The position numbers and the translations under genes are program-made. A stretch of DNA of 64,000 nucleotides from Cololabis saira. Its lineage: Eukaryota; Chordata; Actinopteri; Beloniformes; Belonidae. Each line of letters opens with the position of its first letter. Within the stretch, counting starts at the first letter, position 1. Positions 1 through 10,385 of the stretch are shown piece after piece. The stretch covers positions 26,223,090 through 26,287,089 of the forward strand of contig NC_084591.1 in the NCBI RefSeq assembly GCF_033807715.1, read 5' to 3'. The notes under the pieces are model-generated. The model saw only the letters and a list, made by a program, of their open reading frames with translations. It had not been told where the DNA came from and made no database searches.

Positions 1-2499
1 TAGATTCAGATAAACTTATTGTATATCGCGTGCTGCTGGATAAGAGACACTTTGTGTAGTGTCTGAGTCTTGCTACACTGATACTGCCCCTTTTTTTGCT
101 GAAGGTCAGAATTTGAAGAGGAAATGACAGAGGAGGGGAGTGTGTGTATGGGTTGTTGAGGTGGAACGAGAGGGATGACTGAATTAAATACACAGTTAAA
201 TTCACGGAACAAAAAAGTAGAAATGTCGCTTGAAAAGTTGATGCGAGTCTGCAGGCACAAATGCTGTGCTTTAGCCCAATGTGAGATTTCTTAAATCTCC
301 TTTGTTCTTTCTTTTCTGAGGGTTAAAGTCCAGCTGTACTATGTTTGTGATTGCACCTCTATATGAGGTCCCCTGTCACCTTTGTGGAACAACCGCAGAA
401 TATTAGTTTACGCCTGGCAAAAGTGCCATCATCAGACTTACTTTGCATGGTCTGGACTTGCTTAACAAGCAATGTGTCTGTAAGAAGTGATAACTTGCAG
501 GTTTTGGGCACATTGATACATCTTTGTAAGTATAGTACATAAGATGTAGCTCCATCACTCTTGCTTCGGGAAATGAAATGAGTGAATGTGCACTCCTGCA
601 ATGTTATTAACTGCTGCCCTCAGCAAGCAGCTCTGCATGTAAAACCTCCTTTACTGTTGGGTGTGTACAGATTATGATTTGTGCACTCAGGAGGAGAAGC
701 ATATATTATACCATATTGCAATGGGTGATAGGCAGAAGGAAAGCTATTTCCTGGCCTTAAATCATTTTGAAGGAGACCCTGTGTGTTTGAACGCGATTTT
801 AAAACCTTGATGACAGAGTGGCAAAGTCACTCATATTTCCTTCCAATAGCCCTCTGCCTCTCAAAAATCTTTTTGGGGCATGTCATGGTTAATTGTGTTA
901 GAATTCACACTTAATCATTTCCTTGGAGAAAAATAATTCATTTATGTTCTGTATTCATGCAGTGTATTTTTATATCTTTGAGCACACAATGAATACTGTA
1001 AAACCCATTAATGGTTTCACATTGCTTATGCTTATTTCATTATGTTTTTAAGATTTGTGGTGAAACAATAGTCATTTTCATTGAATCTACAAACAATTTT
1101 GCTTCAGGATCAGGCTGCAAAAGCAAGACCTGGACTATAATAATATTGAGCTAATTTCTAATCATAGCCCTCCAAAACTAATAGAAAAATCCAACCCAGC
1201 AGCATGTAACATGTATTTGGGTGAAATCAGAGAAGCAACCTGAGCCACTCTGAACTTGGACTCCAGAGATATTTACTGCCTACAGACTGTAATTAAGAAT
1301 ATCTGGCAGTTAAGAAAATTACGCTAGATAACAGATGTCTTGGTGAATTCCAGATGCTCCAAGTAATGCTACTTTATCAGCCGATAAAGAAATGAAATAT
1401 GTATGTTCTTTTGTAGTGCTATCTGTTTTATGTTGTTGGAGATTAATAATATTTTTTTCTGATTAGGATACCTAAAACGCCACATGAGATCTCACAGGCA
1501 ACACATTCTGTTATCATCTGAATGTGCAAATGGGTTGCTGGCTGATGTGTCTCATCTAAGTTTTTGGTCCCTTTTATAAGAATGTGCCTGGTGCCACAGG
1601 AACATACAGATGTTTTAACAACCTTCTGTTTTTCAGCTAATCAGAACGTGTTTCCATGTTTGTAGGGCTTTGTAAGAGACTTCTCAGGTGTTGTTCCACA
1701 CCATTTATGCAGACATCTTCTGTTTTCCTCATTTCCCTCCCCATGAAGGTGGATGTCATGTGTTTTTATTTTGTGCTGTTTACAAGGAGCATCCATCAGC
1801 CTTTAACTTTTTTTGGTACACAAATTTTATCTTTTGTGTGTTAAAGCATGGACAGAGGTTGCCATAGAGATTTACTCTGTATATATAGCAACATTTTGAA
1901 GATATTGAGTTTGTTTGGCTCTTTGAGACCTGAGGGTGAAAATTGTAGGTACATGGTTAAAATGTAAAAAAAAAAGGTTTTTCTGTGTAGCTTCATTTTG
2001 TGTACTTGGGCCTGCTATTACTGTTGTGTTCCTTTAAATTGGCAGCATAGTCACAAAATAAGCACTACCCACACAAATGTTTTGTAGGGATTATTTCCAA
2101 ATGTTCCAAGTTTATTCCAAACATAACAACCTTTGTATGAATGGAAATAATGTTTCTAGCGTGAAAGACAGACCTCATCTGAAAGATACCCAACATTAAC
2201 ATAAGGATAGTAATGTGTCATAACTAGACTAATGGAAATAAATAATTCAGTCATCTTTTTGTCACTGATAGAGGTTTTGTTTGATAAATAATGGTCATTT
2301 ACTGTTTCTTGTTTCTAGTGAACTTTGTAAAACAGAAACTGTAGAGTAAACGTGTCTGAGAACAAATATAGTCCAGGAAGACCTCACAGCAAGTATTTTG
2401 GACCACATACAAAAAATATATTTGTAACACATGTGCATATGCGCAGTAAAATAGTCTTATCAGTATACTGTTTTATTGGGAAAACACAATGTTTAAGTA
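1..2499. other. non-coding, no recognised feature
   Basis: AT-rich sequence with short homopolymer runs. All open frames are short and of random character. I see no splice-bounded coding block, RNA gene or recognisable repeat. It lies upstream of tspan9 and is either intergenic or an intron following a distant non-coding first exon. Confidence 0.6.
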
Positions 2500-2656
2500 T
2501 ATATATAGACAGACAGGAAGAGGATAGAGAGGGAGAATGGGGAGGACAGGCAGCAAAGGGCTGAAGGCCAGGACTTCAACCTGCGACCGCTGCAGGAGGG
2601 CTGTGGCCTCAGTAGTTGTGGCCGCTTGCTCTCACCACTGCTCCATCCAGCGGCCT
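2500..2656 (-). repeat. tRNA-derived SINE-like repeat
   Basis: Read on the minus strand, this block begins with a tRNA-like 5' part. A box-A-like TGGAGCAGTGG sits at 2645-2635 and a box-B-like GGTTGAAGTCC at 2581-2571, followed by a pyrimidine-rich tail (CTCTCT, CTGTCTGT) running to about 2500. The A-to-B distance (about 64 bases) is longer than in a normal tRNA, so this is not a functional tRNA gene. It is GC-rich against AT-rich flanks, which fits an inserted RNA polymerase III-derived retroposon. The exact SINE family is not identified. Confidence 0.45.
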
Positions 2657-4780
2657 AATCCATTTTTTTAAAGATTTCTTGATTTTTTTTTTTTTTTTGC
2701 AAACCTGACATACTGTACCGTAAAAACAAAGTGCTTGTTGCCATAAGTGTAAGCTAATAATAGTAAATACAATATGTTGGATTGAGAGATGGAGAGCAAA
2801 ACAAACACTGCACTCAGCAGGAGCTGATTCATAACTCAAGATTACCCAACAAACACAAGACATTGTCATTGTTTGTTCAGAAGGGGGGCATTAATGTGCT
2901 GCAGGGCACTCCCTGTGCAAGTGAAGAGAGCCAAGATACTCTGCCAAAGTCTGTTACCTTTAACCCCCACCCCCACCCCCCCCATTTTCTTCCCTCTTGC
3001 TGTTTCTGCTCTCCTTTGATGCCCTTGCTCTCCACGAGTGAGGGTGACAGTGTGGCTTCACGTGAATGACCACAACCATATTGACAGTGTCTGCGCCAGG
3101 GGACAGACCCCACATCCCTAGTTCAAACACATATCACGGGCACTCACACATGGACAGTCTGGACTTGCCATATTGTGGGGAGGTGCAAACCCAGCTAGGC
3201 AGACTGGAGCCAAACTAAGCTGTGCTTTCGCCTTCTCTCTGCAGGTTTCCACCATGCATTAGTGTTATCGGCTTTTTTGTTTTACTTTTATTTGATTTTT
3301 GGGGGATTTTTTTTGCTTTCTTTTTGATTGCATTGGGCTCCTACCCAGTTTCTCTCAGTTTCTTTCTTTTGTGTTACACGGGGGTGTGCAAATATGAGTT
3401 TCCATTGAGATTATGTTAATGGTACTGTCATAAGCTGCTCAAAACCAAATACCCAGAGGTGCAAACAACAGTTCGGAAGTCTGGAAGGCTGAGATGAGAT
3501 GTCTGTGCTACCACAATAGTAGAGCTCGACAGGCATTCTGTTGTGCCTTTTTATCCATTCATGCATTGGAATCCTCAGCCAGGATCTATAATTCTTAGCG
3601 ACATGAATATTAGGTTGGGAGATACTTTTTTTTTTCTCAATTTTTCTTTCAGTATCCCTGATGTATATCACATAGTTTGTTCTGTGTCCAGAATCCTCCC
3701 CTGTTCATATTCACCACAGAACAGCACAGCAGTGCATCTTACCCGGCCTTTCTTTGCATGGCAGAAATAGCCAACTAAAATATTGATGATTCCCATCTGA
3801 CCTTCACTGCTGTGTCAGCGACTTCTTTAGCGTTCCTTCAGAGATGCACCGGGCTCGTCTGCTCACATTTATGTTGGTCACGTTCACATGACGCAGACAT
3901 GTGTGGTGCACGCTGTTTTCCGACCTCCTGAGGCTGAGAAAGCGGAGATGAAATGGTGATTTTTTTTTTACATTTTTTTTTTTACCTAACTCCATGCACA
4001 GACTGACCCTTTAATCATTTCATGGGGAGACAAAGACCACACACTGATTTGAGCTTAGAGGGGGGTACACTCTCATAGATTTATGTTACACACACTGTTG
4101 CCCACAAAAATCATAGATAAAAAGAAAAGATGTATTTTACTGTTACAAAAAGCAACCCTGTGACCTGAAAGGTTCAGTAAACACCACATGCTGTATGCTT
4201 TGTTTCCTTCTAATGTGACATTTATTTACCTCCCTTCTACTTCTTTTAACTTTTGCCCTTCTTTACTCCATCTTTACTGTCCATCCTTTCTTGTTACTGA
4301 GAGGATGTTGCTATCTTTGAGCTTGAACGACTGTCTGTTGCATACTTCCCTAAAGCACAACAGGGGATCTGGGTATGCGTTGGCCTGCTCCGGACGAACT
4401 GCACAACCACAACTCAACCACAGGGCTTTAGGCTTCCTGCGTATGATATGGTCACCATATATCCCTGTGTCTCCACAGCCTTAAATAGTTGTAATGTTGT
4501 GCCAGTGGCATTCACAGGTTACGGAAACATGAGCTTTGTGTGGCATCGCTTCCGTTGCGGTTGCCATTTTTTCCATGTGACTTGGACTTGGAGTGCTAAC
4601 GACATCCTCTATATGCCATCTCCCTTTCACTTCCTAAAGCACTTAAATGACCCTTCACCTGCTTCTCTTTTCTCTGTCATGTGTGGTAATATTATAGAGT
4701 ACTAAACCCTATACAGTAGTACGATAGGGGAAGGACTGCTTATCTGTCCTCACCAAAAAAGTAGGCATTTTTTCTAGTGT
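2657..4780. other. non-coding, low-complexity tracts
   Basis: Contains a T-run near 2680-2698, a C-rich tract near 2960-2985 and several T-runs (for example 3959-3983). No coding exon or RNA gene is recognisable. Open frames here are short and lack protein-like composition. Confidence 0.55.
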
Positions 4781-4904
<124 letters not shown>

Positions 4905-7649
4905 GTCTGTCCTTCTCCTTATTTATTCATTATTTTTTTATTAAAACATAACAACAATAGAGCAATTTCCCCATAGTTTCACATTTGTGACAATGTGTGC
5001 ATTTGCAAATCATGTGTGTAATTAGACACTGAGACTGAGTGTTCTTTAACAGCTCAGTCTCAATGTACCTCACAAATTAGCTATTTAATTTTCCAACGTC
5101 ATTATCATACAGTATATCAATGAACAATAACCACTGTGTTCCAGTGGCGAGGAACAGCGCCAAACTCAACATGCACATCAAACAAAAGTAAAATAACAAT
5201 ATCCAATTGCCTTAACACGACTCTTGGTAAACCATTTTAGATAACACAATGACCAGTTATTTTCCTTTGTGTTAATACTGTTATCACTTCTTCTTTCACA
5301 GATGTTACTTGTAATGATACCAGGCCATACCACATGCAGGGACTTGCCCCGTGCAGAAGACACAACTAAAACTGTTATATCACAAGGCAGTCTGACGATG
5401 ACTCAGTCGCCCAACTTATATTCAAACCACCTTTGTCACCCAAACTGTGTGGGAAATGAGGTTTCGCCATGAGCCACACTCAAGTTATTTATTTGAAAAA
5501 ATGGAACAAAGGAAGAAACAGAGATGCAAGTTGTTTGTGCAGTGATTTATTCAGAACATGAACACACAAATGACGAATGAACTCGGGGAACGATATCTAT
5601 TAGTATATCCAGGCAGAAGTTTGCCTGTATTACCGATAGCAGAGAATGATTTAATGAAAAAAGACTTATCAATTCAGATTGTGGTTTTGCACATAGATTT
5701 TAACACATCTCCTGCAAGCTCCATGGGATACCCTTCCTCACAGTGACGTCAGCCTATTCCTTGCTCTCTTGTTGGCTCAAATTCCCCCTATAAATGTCGT
5801 AAAAGTTTAAATCTTACTGATTGCAGTTGTAAAAATTGCAGTTGCTGAAGTTTAAACACATAATTTTACATGGTTAAAGAATAATCATGATGATTTTACT
5901 GTATTTGAAAAGTGACGCATGCAGCTTCACAATCAGCACTGAATAAGGAATTTGGCATACTTTTGAAAGACCCTAAAGTCAAGTATAATTAAGACAGACT
6001 CAATAACCAGGCCAAGGAATCATAGACTTGCTCACACATATCAAATAAACTGGAGTAAAGATATTGCTGACATTTCATTCTATTCAGAAAGTTATGACTC
6101 TCTTAAATTTTGTGCAAAGCATATAGGACACTGGTGGATGTAACTCTTCTAATCCACCATGCTGCTCTTGATTTATCTGTGAAGGTACTCAGGGATTCAT
6201 AAATTGTACTACTCCAGACAGGCCTGTAACCCCTCTGCTCTAGCCTTCATTGAACAGGACTTTACAGTAAGGCCTCTGCACGTTGCATTTCAAAGGAGAG
6301 AAATATTTTCTGATCTAAATGCTAATGAATATCCTTTAATTTGTGGAGTAAACTCTTCTTACCTGTAAAACTCTCATAGCTGTCTCTTGCGTCCTAGGAT
6401 ATATCCCTGTACTCAAATTGATTTGCTTGCAGGAATTAAGTTTAGATTGCTGCTTGACTGCAGGGACAGCTACTGTGGGTTTTCTAGCTTGGAATGCATT
6501 TAATTTTGACATGGGCATCCGTGCGTGTATGTGTTTGCTGTTTTTCCATCAAGTCCTGAAAAAGTGCCACAGATGTAACTTAAGTTCTCAGTTGTTGGTT
6601 CTCACAGTTTAACAGCCAGTGTTTTTCCCACCTCAGGAGAGATATCCATAATTACAAAACTGTAATTTTGTTTAAAAAAATAAGTAATCATGTCTGAAAG
6701 AGCTGTGTTTAGCAGTTGCATGGTCAGTAACAGAAACTCCATACTTTCAGATGTGCAAAGTATTTGACCTTAAGAAGCCGTGATTGATCCTCTCCAGCTT
6801 TTATATCGTTACCAGCAAATCTCTCAAGCTTGCACAGTTGGATCTTGAGGGAAGCTTGATGCCATAAATTCCTAATTAGCACCATTTCCAGACATCTTTA
6901 TTGACTTCTTGGTCACAAATTATCTAAGAATGACTGAAAAACTGCATATCTGTCGGTCCAGCCTGTTCTCTGAGGGCAACATTCAGATCATCACAAAAGG
7001 GCAACATAGAACCATAAATATCAAAGCAGCTGGATGTCTTATTTTAATTTGATATTGGAGATGAAGCAGACACCCAGATTAATAATAGCCTATTAAGTCG
7101 TATTGACATCACTGCGTATTCTTTGATCGGTCAATGCAAATATGTTCTCATATTCCTGTTTGTTTAGCAGGAACAGTTACTGTTTGTGTTCCACAAAAGT
7201 TGAGCATGTAGTCCACATTTGTCGTGTTGTCTCTGTTGTGTGTTTGCACCCACAGCAACTGCCTCGACCCTGAAAGGATCTGAGGGTCACTGGCAGGGAC
7301 AGATTTTGTGGGAGGAACCCTTTTGCCTCGAGCATTTGTTCACGCCTAGATCCCGTTACAAGTCTTTTACTTGCAAAATTATATCGTTTCAGATTGATTG
7401 ATCGAGGGTGTGCAGCACTAATGCCTTGTGTAACGTGAGCAAAGATTATTAGTCAGTATTTGCCTTTCTGACATTTAAGCTTTGTAACACCTTTTAAAAA
7501 GAAGTTGAAATGTGTACATTTTACATCATTGGCAGAATTTTTAACTCCTTGATGTTTATTGGGTAAAATGACTCTGTGAGTGTGGCTTGTAATTCAGTTA
7601 CAGTGGGTATGTCACAGATATTTATTGGCTGAATATCAACGACTGTGTC
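4905..7649. other. non-coding, no recognised feature
   Basis: AT-rich sequence without recognisable exon, RNA gene or repeat ends. A few open frames of 60-70 codons occur, at the density expected by chance. Confidence 0.55.
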
Positions 7650-7916
7650 TATGAGTTAGCTTGGTGATGAGCACTGTTACCAGGTTTGAATCTGGGCTCA
7701 GGGTTGTACTTTGCGAGCCTCAGCCCAAAATCAAGCAAGTTCAGTTATTCTATTATTCTATTCTGTATGAGCTTCTGTGGCTGTTTGTTCATATGTGGCC
7801 CTTTGATGCGATGGTGATCTGTAAAGGGTGTACCCTACCTTTAATGGAAAGAAAGCTTGATAGGCTCCTGCAGACCCACGTTATCCTGAATAGGAAAAAG
7901 TGATGATGGATGATTC
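7650..7916 (+). repeat. tRNA-derived SINE with LINE-like tail, degraded
   Basis: The 5' part resembles a tRNA promoter: a box-A-like TTAGCTTGGTGATGAGC near 7656-7672 and a box-B-like GGTTTGAATCT at 7683-7693. The 3' part (about 7790-7916) matches the widespread fish repeat tail in pattern: TGTGGCCCT, GATGCGATGG, GGTGTACCCTACCTTT, GATAGGCTCCTGCAGACCC, then a GATGATGGATGA end. The usual middle segment, and part of the A-to-B spacing, appears deleted. It is old, with scattered substitutions, and inert. Confidence 0.7.
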
Positions 7917-8654
7917 TGTTTATTAATTTACCTTGTCTAAGAGTTTTGGGACGTTTTGTAAGTAAAAAAGGGGGTTTAGATATAAAGCTTGAATTAAGTT
8001 TTCCCTTCCTTGTGTTTTTTTCATCAAAATGAAAATTGCATCAGCAGGCAGAAGAGTATTTCTGTTCTGTATTAATCAGAAAAACAGAAGACCATCCCCA
8101 CCTGTAAGCCTTCCAGATATGTCAATGTATGATTATTTTAGCTGTCTTGAAGGAAGCCAAACTAATTAATGCAGTGACATTTTGGATTAAATTAGTTTTG
8201 GGTGCACTTGCCTGTATTTAATGATTTCACAACAGAAATGCATCATTTTTGTTTTGATGAATATGCTTAAGCAAAAACTATAATGCCAAAAATAATGACA
8301 TTGAATAATTAAAAGCACCTATGTAAATTTCGGGGGGCGTATAGAAAATTTAAAGATATTTATCTAAAGAAACCTAATACTTCAGAAACAAACCCACTTG
8401 GACACACAGAGTTTAATCAGCTATCTAGAAATATTCTCTTAGGCGTCCATCTGTCATTTTCTGGCCTTGGAGATAAAGCACACCATGAACACACTAAGCA
8501 TATTTCAGCTCCCAATGCAGAGCACCATATAACATGGAGGGGGTTTAATTTGTTATGATCCCGCATTTGTATTCTAACTTGTCCTCTTCTGCTTTACATA
8601 ATAACCAAACCGCTTGTCTTAGTTGAAGATATTGGAATTGTGGAGTTTCTTTTG
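7917..8654. other. non-coding, no recognised feature
   Basis: AT-rich spacer between the SINE and the CCAT repeat. Nothing recognisable on either strand. Confidence 0.55.
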
Positions 8655-8716
8655 TCCATCCATCCATCCATCCATCCATCCATCCATCCATCCATCCATC
8701 CATCCATCCATCCATC
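8655..8716 (+). repeat. (CCAT)n microsatellite tail
   Basis: About 15 perfect CATC/CCAT units (ATGG on the minus strand). It directly abuts the RTE-like LINE fragment to its right. On the minus strand this places the repeat at the LINE's 3' end, where such elements typically carry a short tandem tail. The minus-strand translation of this run is a meaningless DGWM repeat. Confidence 0.95.
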
Positions 8717-8830
8717 TTCCGCTTATCCACAACCGGGTCGTGGGGGCAGCAGTCTAAGCAGAGATGCCCAGATTTCCCTCACCCCAGACACTTCCTCCAG
8801 CTCTTTCGGGGGGAGTAGTCAAGAGACATA
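8717..8830 (-). mobile_element. RTE-like LINE 3' end fragment
   Basis: The segment after the CCAT run (CTTCCGCTTATCC, GGTCG.GGGGGCAGCAG, CTAAGCAGAGATGCCCAGA, TTCCCTCACCCCAGACAC, CTCCAGCTC, GAGACATAG) matches in order the fish LINE 3' end I associate with RTE-type elements, in reverse orientation. The continuation (CATAGTCT) resumes at about 10376, after the Harbinger-like insertion, and similarity stops near 10385. The copy is therefore severely 5'-truncated. It has no coding capacity. Family assignment is from memory of repeat sequences, not a search. Confidence 0.6.
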
Positions 8831-9535
8831 GGGCCCGATTTACTAAAGGTTTGCGTGTGTTAAAACGTGTGCAAACTTGACAGCACCCGCAAACCAAAGT
8901 GCCAGCTGATCTACTAACAGCGTGCAAAGAGGATTGCGTCTCTGAAATGCGCAAAATTGCACACGCAATTCAGTTAGTACTTTTGCCCTGATGAATAATC
9001 AATATGGGGCGTACCCGCGCAGAAATCCTAAATACTGGGAGGGGAAGATGCAAATTGCTCCATTTACCACGCGCAATGAGATTTACCAAGCCTGAAAGTA
9101 ATTGCGCGTATTGTGATTGCGTCTGTATTTAATACGTTCGAAAGGAAGGTGCTAATCTGCTGCTGCTGTTATTGTGGCAAGGAGGCGACATCCAAAATCA
9201 AAGAATACGCAGAGAGAGAGTCTTTATTCTGCTGCATGCTATTTTAAAAATGGTTGCACAAGTTTTATTAAAGGCCACTTTTTCTTTAGTTCTTCGCCTT
9301 ATATCTTTGGCACCTTCTCTTATTGTGCCCCCCTCCACTCGCCCACAAGCAGGCCAAGCCTTTGTGCCAAAACTTTGTATTTTATTGATTACTTATCTTA
9401 TTGAACGTGAAATCATCCTTCGTAAATTACATTTAATTAAAACCCGTGCTTATTAATCACAAAACACAGGTTAAACATCATGACCAAATCTGCTCCGTCC
9501 CGCTGTGTCAGCATCAGCGCAGAGACTGCAGCTTC

Positions 9536-9662
9536 GCCTGAATTATGGTTCTGCGTTAAATCGACGGCGTAGCCGACGCATAGGGTCGCGGTGCGGCGTG
9601 CGTCGCCGCGTAGCCTACGCCGACGGTTCTGCGTTGGTGTGACGCGGAACCATAAATCAGCC
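9536..9662. mobile_element. small GC-rich inverted-repeat (MITE-like) element
   Basis: A ~127-bp block with complementary ends: GCCTGAATTATGGTTCTGCG on the left pairs with GGCTGATTTATGGTTCCGCG read in from the right. A second internal inverted repeat (CGGCGTAGCCGACGC against CGGCGTAGGCTACGC) makes it nearly one long hairpin. It is strikingly CpG-rich inside an AT-rich host element. Its ends resemble those of the element at 16995-17416, so the two probably belong to one family. The open frames across it are hairpin shadows. Confidence 0.65.
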
Positions 9663-9883
9663 TGTAGTGTGCGCTGTGCGCTGTTCTGAACACTTCTCTT
9701 CTTTCGGATTACGGTCCCGTCTGTCACACATTTACTGTCAGTGTTTGCTATATAATATATAATATTTGCAATATACTGTGGACATCTGAATAAAAACATA
9801 ACTCATAAATAGATGAATCAAAGCGCTCTCCAGCTCTGTGTCTGATGTCTTTTTCTCCTCAGATCATGCCGAGCACCGCCGGG

Positions 9884-10186
9884 TCACGTAAACCCGACCA
9901 ATTCAATATTAAAATCAAATTCGGTCCTGTGGCCCGTTTTTCTATTTCGTATTTTTGATCTGTGCCTAAAATTGAAATATGAAAAACCGGACGTTTTTCC
10001 ATTTTTTGTGTTACCAACTGCATTTATTCTATCGCAGGTTTTCTCCGATATTGCGTTTCTTTTGGTAATGTTTAAATTTCTTTGCTGTAGTTCATGAATG
10101 TGTTTATTTGCCTCTTCCACTAATATCTCTAACTCCAACTCGTTCAATTTCATTTTGCGCTTGTGACTTGTGACTGTGCTTTCCAT
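9884..10186 (-). pseudogene. Myb/SANT-like DNA-binding protein fragment of a Harbinger-type element
   Basis: The minus-strand frame starts at an ATG at 10186. It contains a lysine/arginine N-terminus, then LNELELEILVEEANKHI, then a CDRINAV motif. This pattern (LE-LEILV-EV, then W/C--I--AVN) is the first half of the Myb/SANT-like (trihelix/MADF-type) domain carried by the DNA-binding partner gene of PIF/Harbinger transposons. The usual tryptophan before the AVN-like motif is a cysteine. After about residue 55 the frame loses domain character. Position and orientation just inside the right terminus fit the element. It is judged inactive. Confidence 0.5.
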
Positions 10187-10385
10187 CCAGACTCTCCATG
10201 GCGCAAACGTAAGACGCGCAACACCTCATTTAAATACTGCAGTTTGCACCTGTTATCAATTGCGCACGCAATCTTAGTTGATCACCCGCAAACCACGCAA
10301 CAACTGCACGCGCAAACTTTTTCAGTGCACACGCAATTTAGTACTCTTTATTTAGGATCTTAGTAAATCGGGCCCATAGTCTTCA

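Larger units (their letters stand above)
8831..10375. mobile_element. PIF/Harbinger-like DNA transposon, defective, nested in LINE
   Basis: The ends are inverted repeats: GGGCCCGATTTACTAA is identical for 16 bases at both termini (8831 inward and 10375 inward on the other strand). The flanks carry either a 3-base duplication ATA (8828-8830 and 10376-10378) or, with one base trimmed from each end, a 5-base duplication CATAG. Both subterminal regions are rich in GCGCAA/TTGCGC-type words. A Myb/SANT-like frame lies on the minus strand near the right end, as in two-gene PIF/Harbinger elements. The transposase itself is not recognisable; a possible remnant is an arginine-rich + strand stretch near 9170-9220. 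A small GC-rich inverted repeat sits inside. Confidence 0.65.

Noticed and set aside
2571..2655. A tRNA gene on the minus strand
   Set aside because: Box A and box B are only approximate, the spacing is wrong and no cloverleaf can be drawn; better explained as a tRNA-derived SINE.
8545..8730. DGWM repeat peptide frame
   Set aside because: Direct translation of the CCAT microsatellite.
9437..9799. 120-codon minus-strand frame across the GC-rich hairpin
   Set aside because: Translation of the inverted-repeat element; both strands are open there for compositional reasons.
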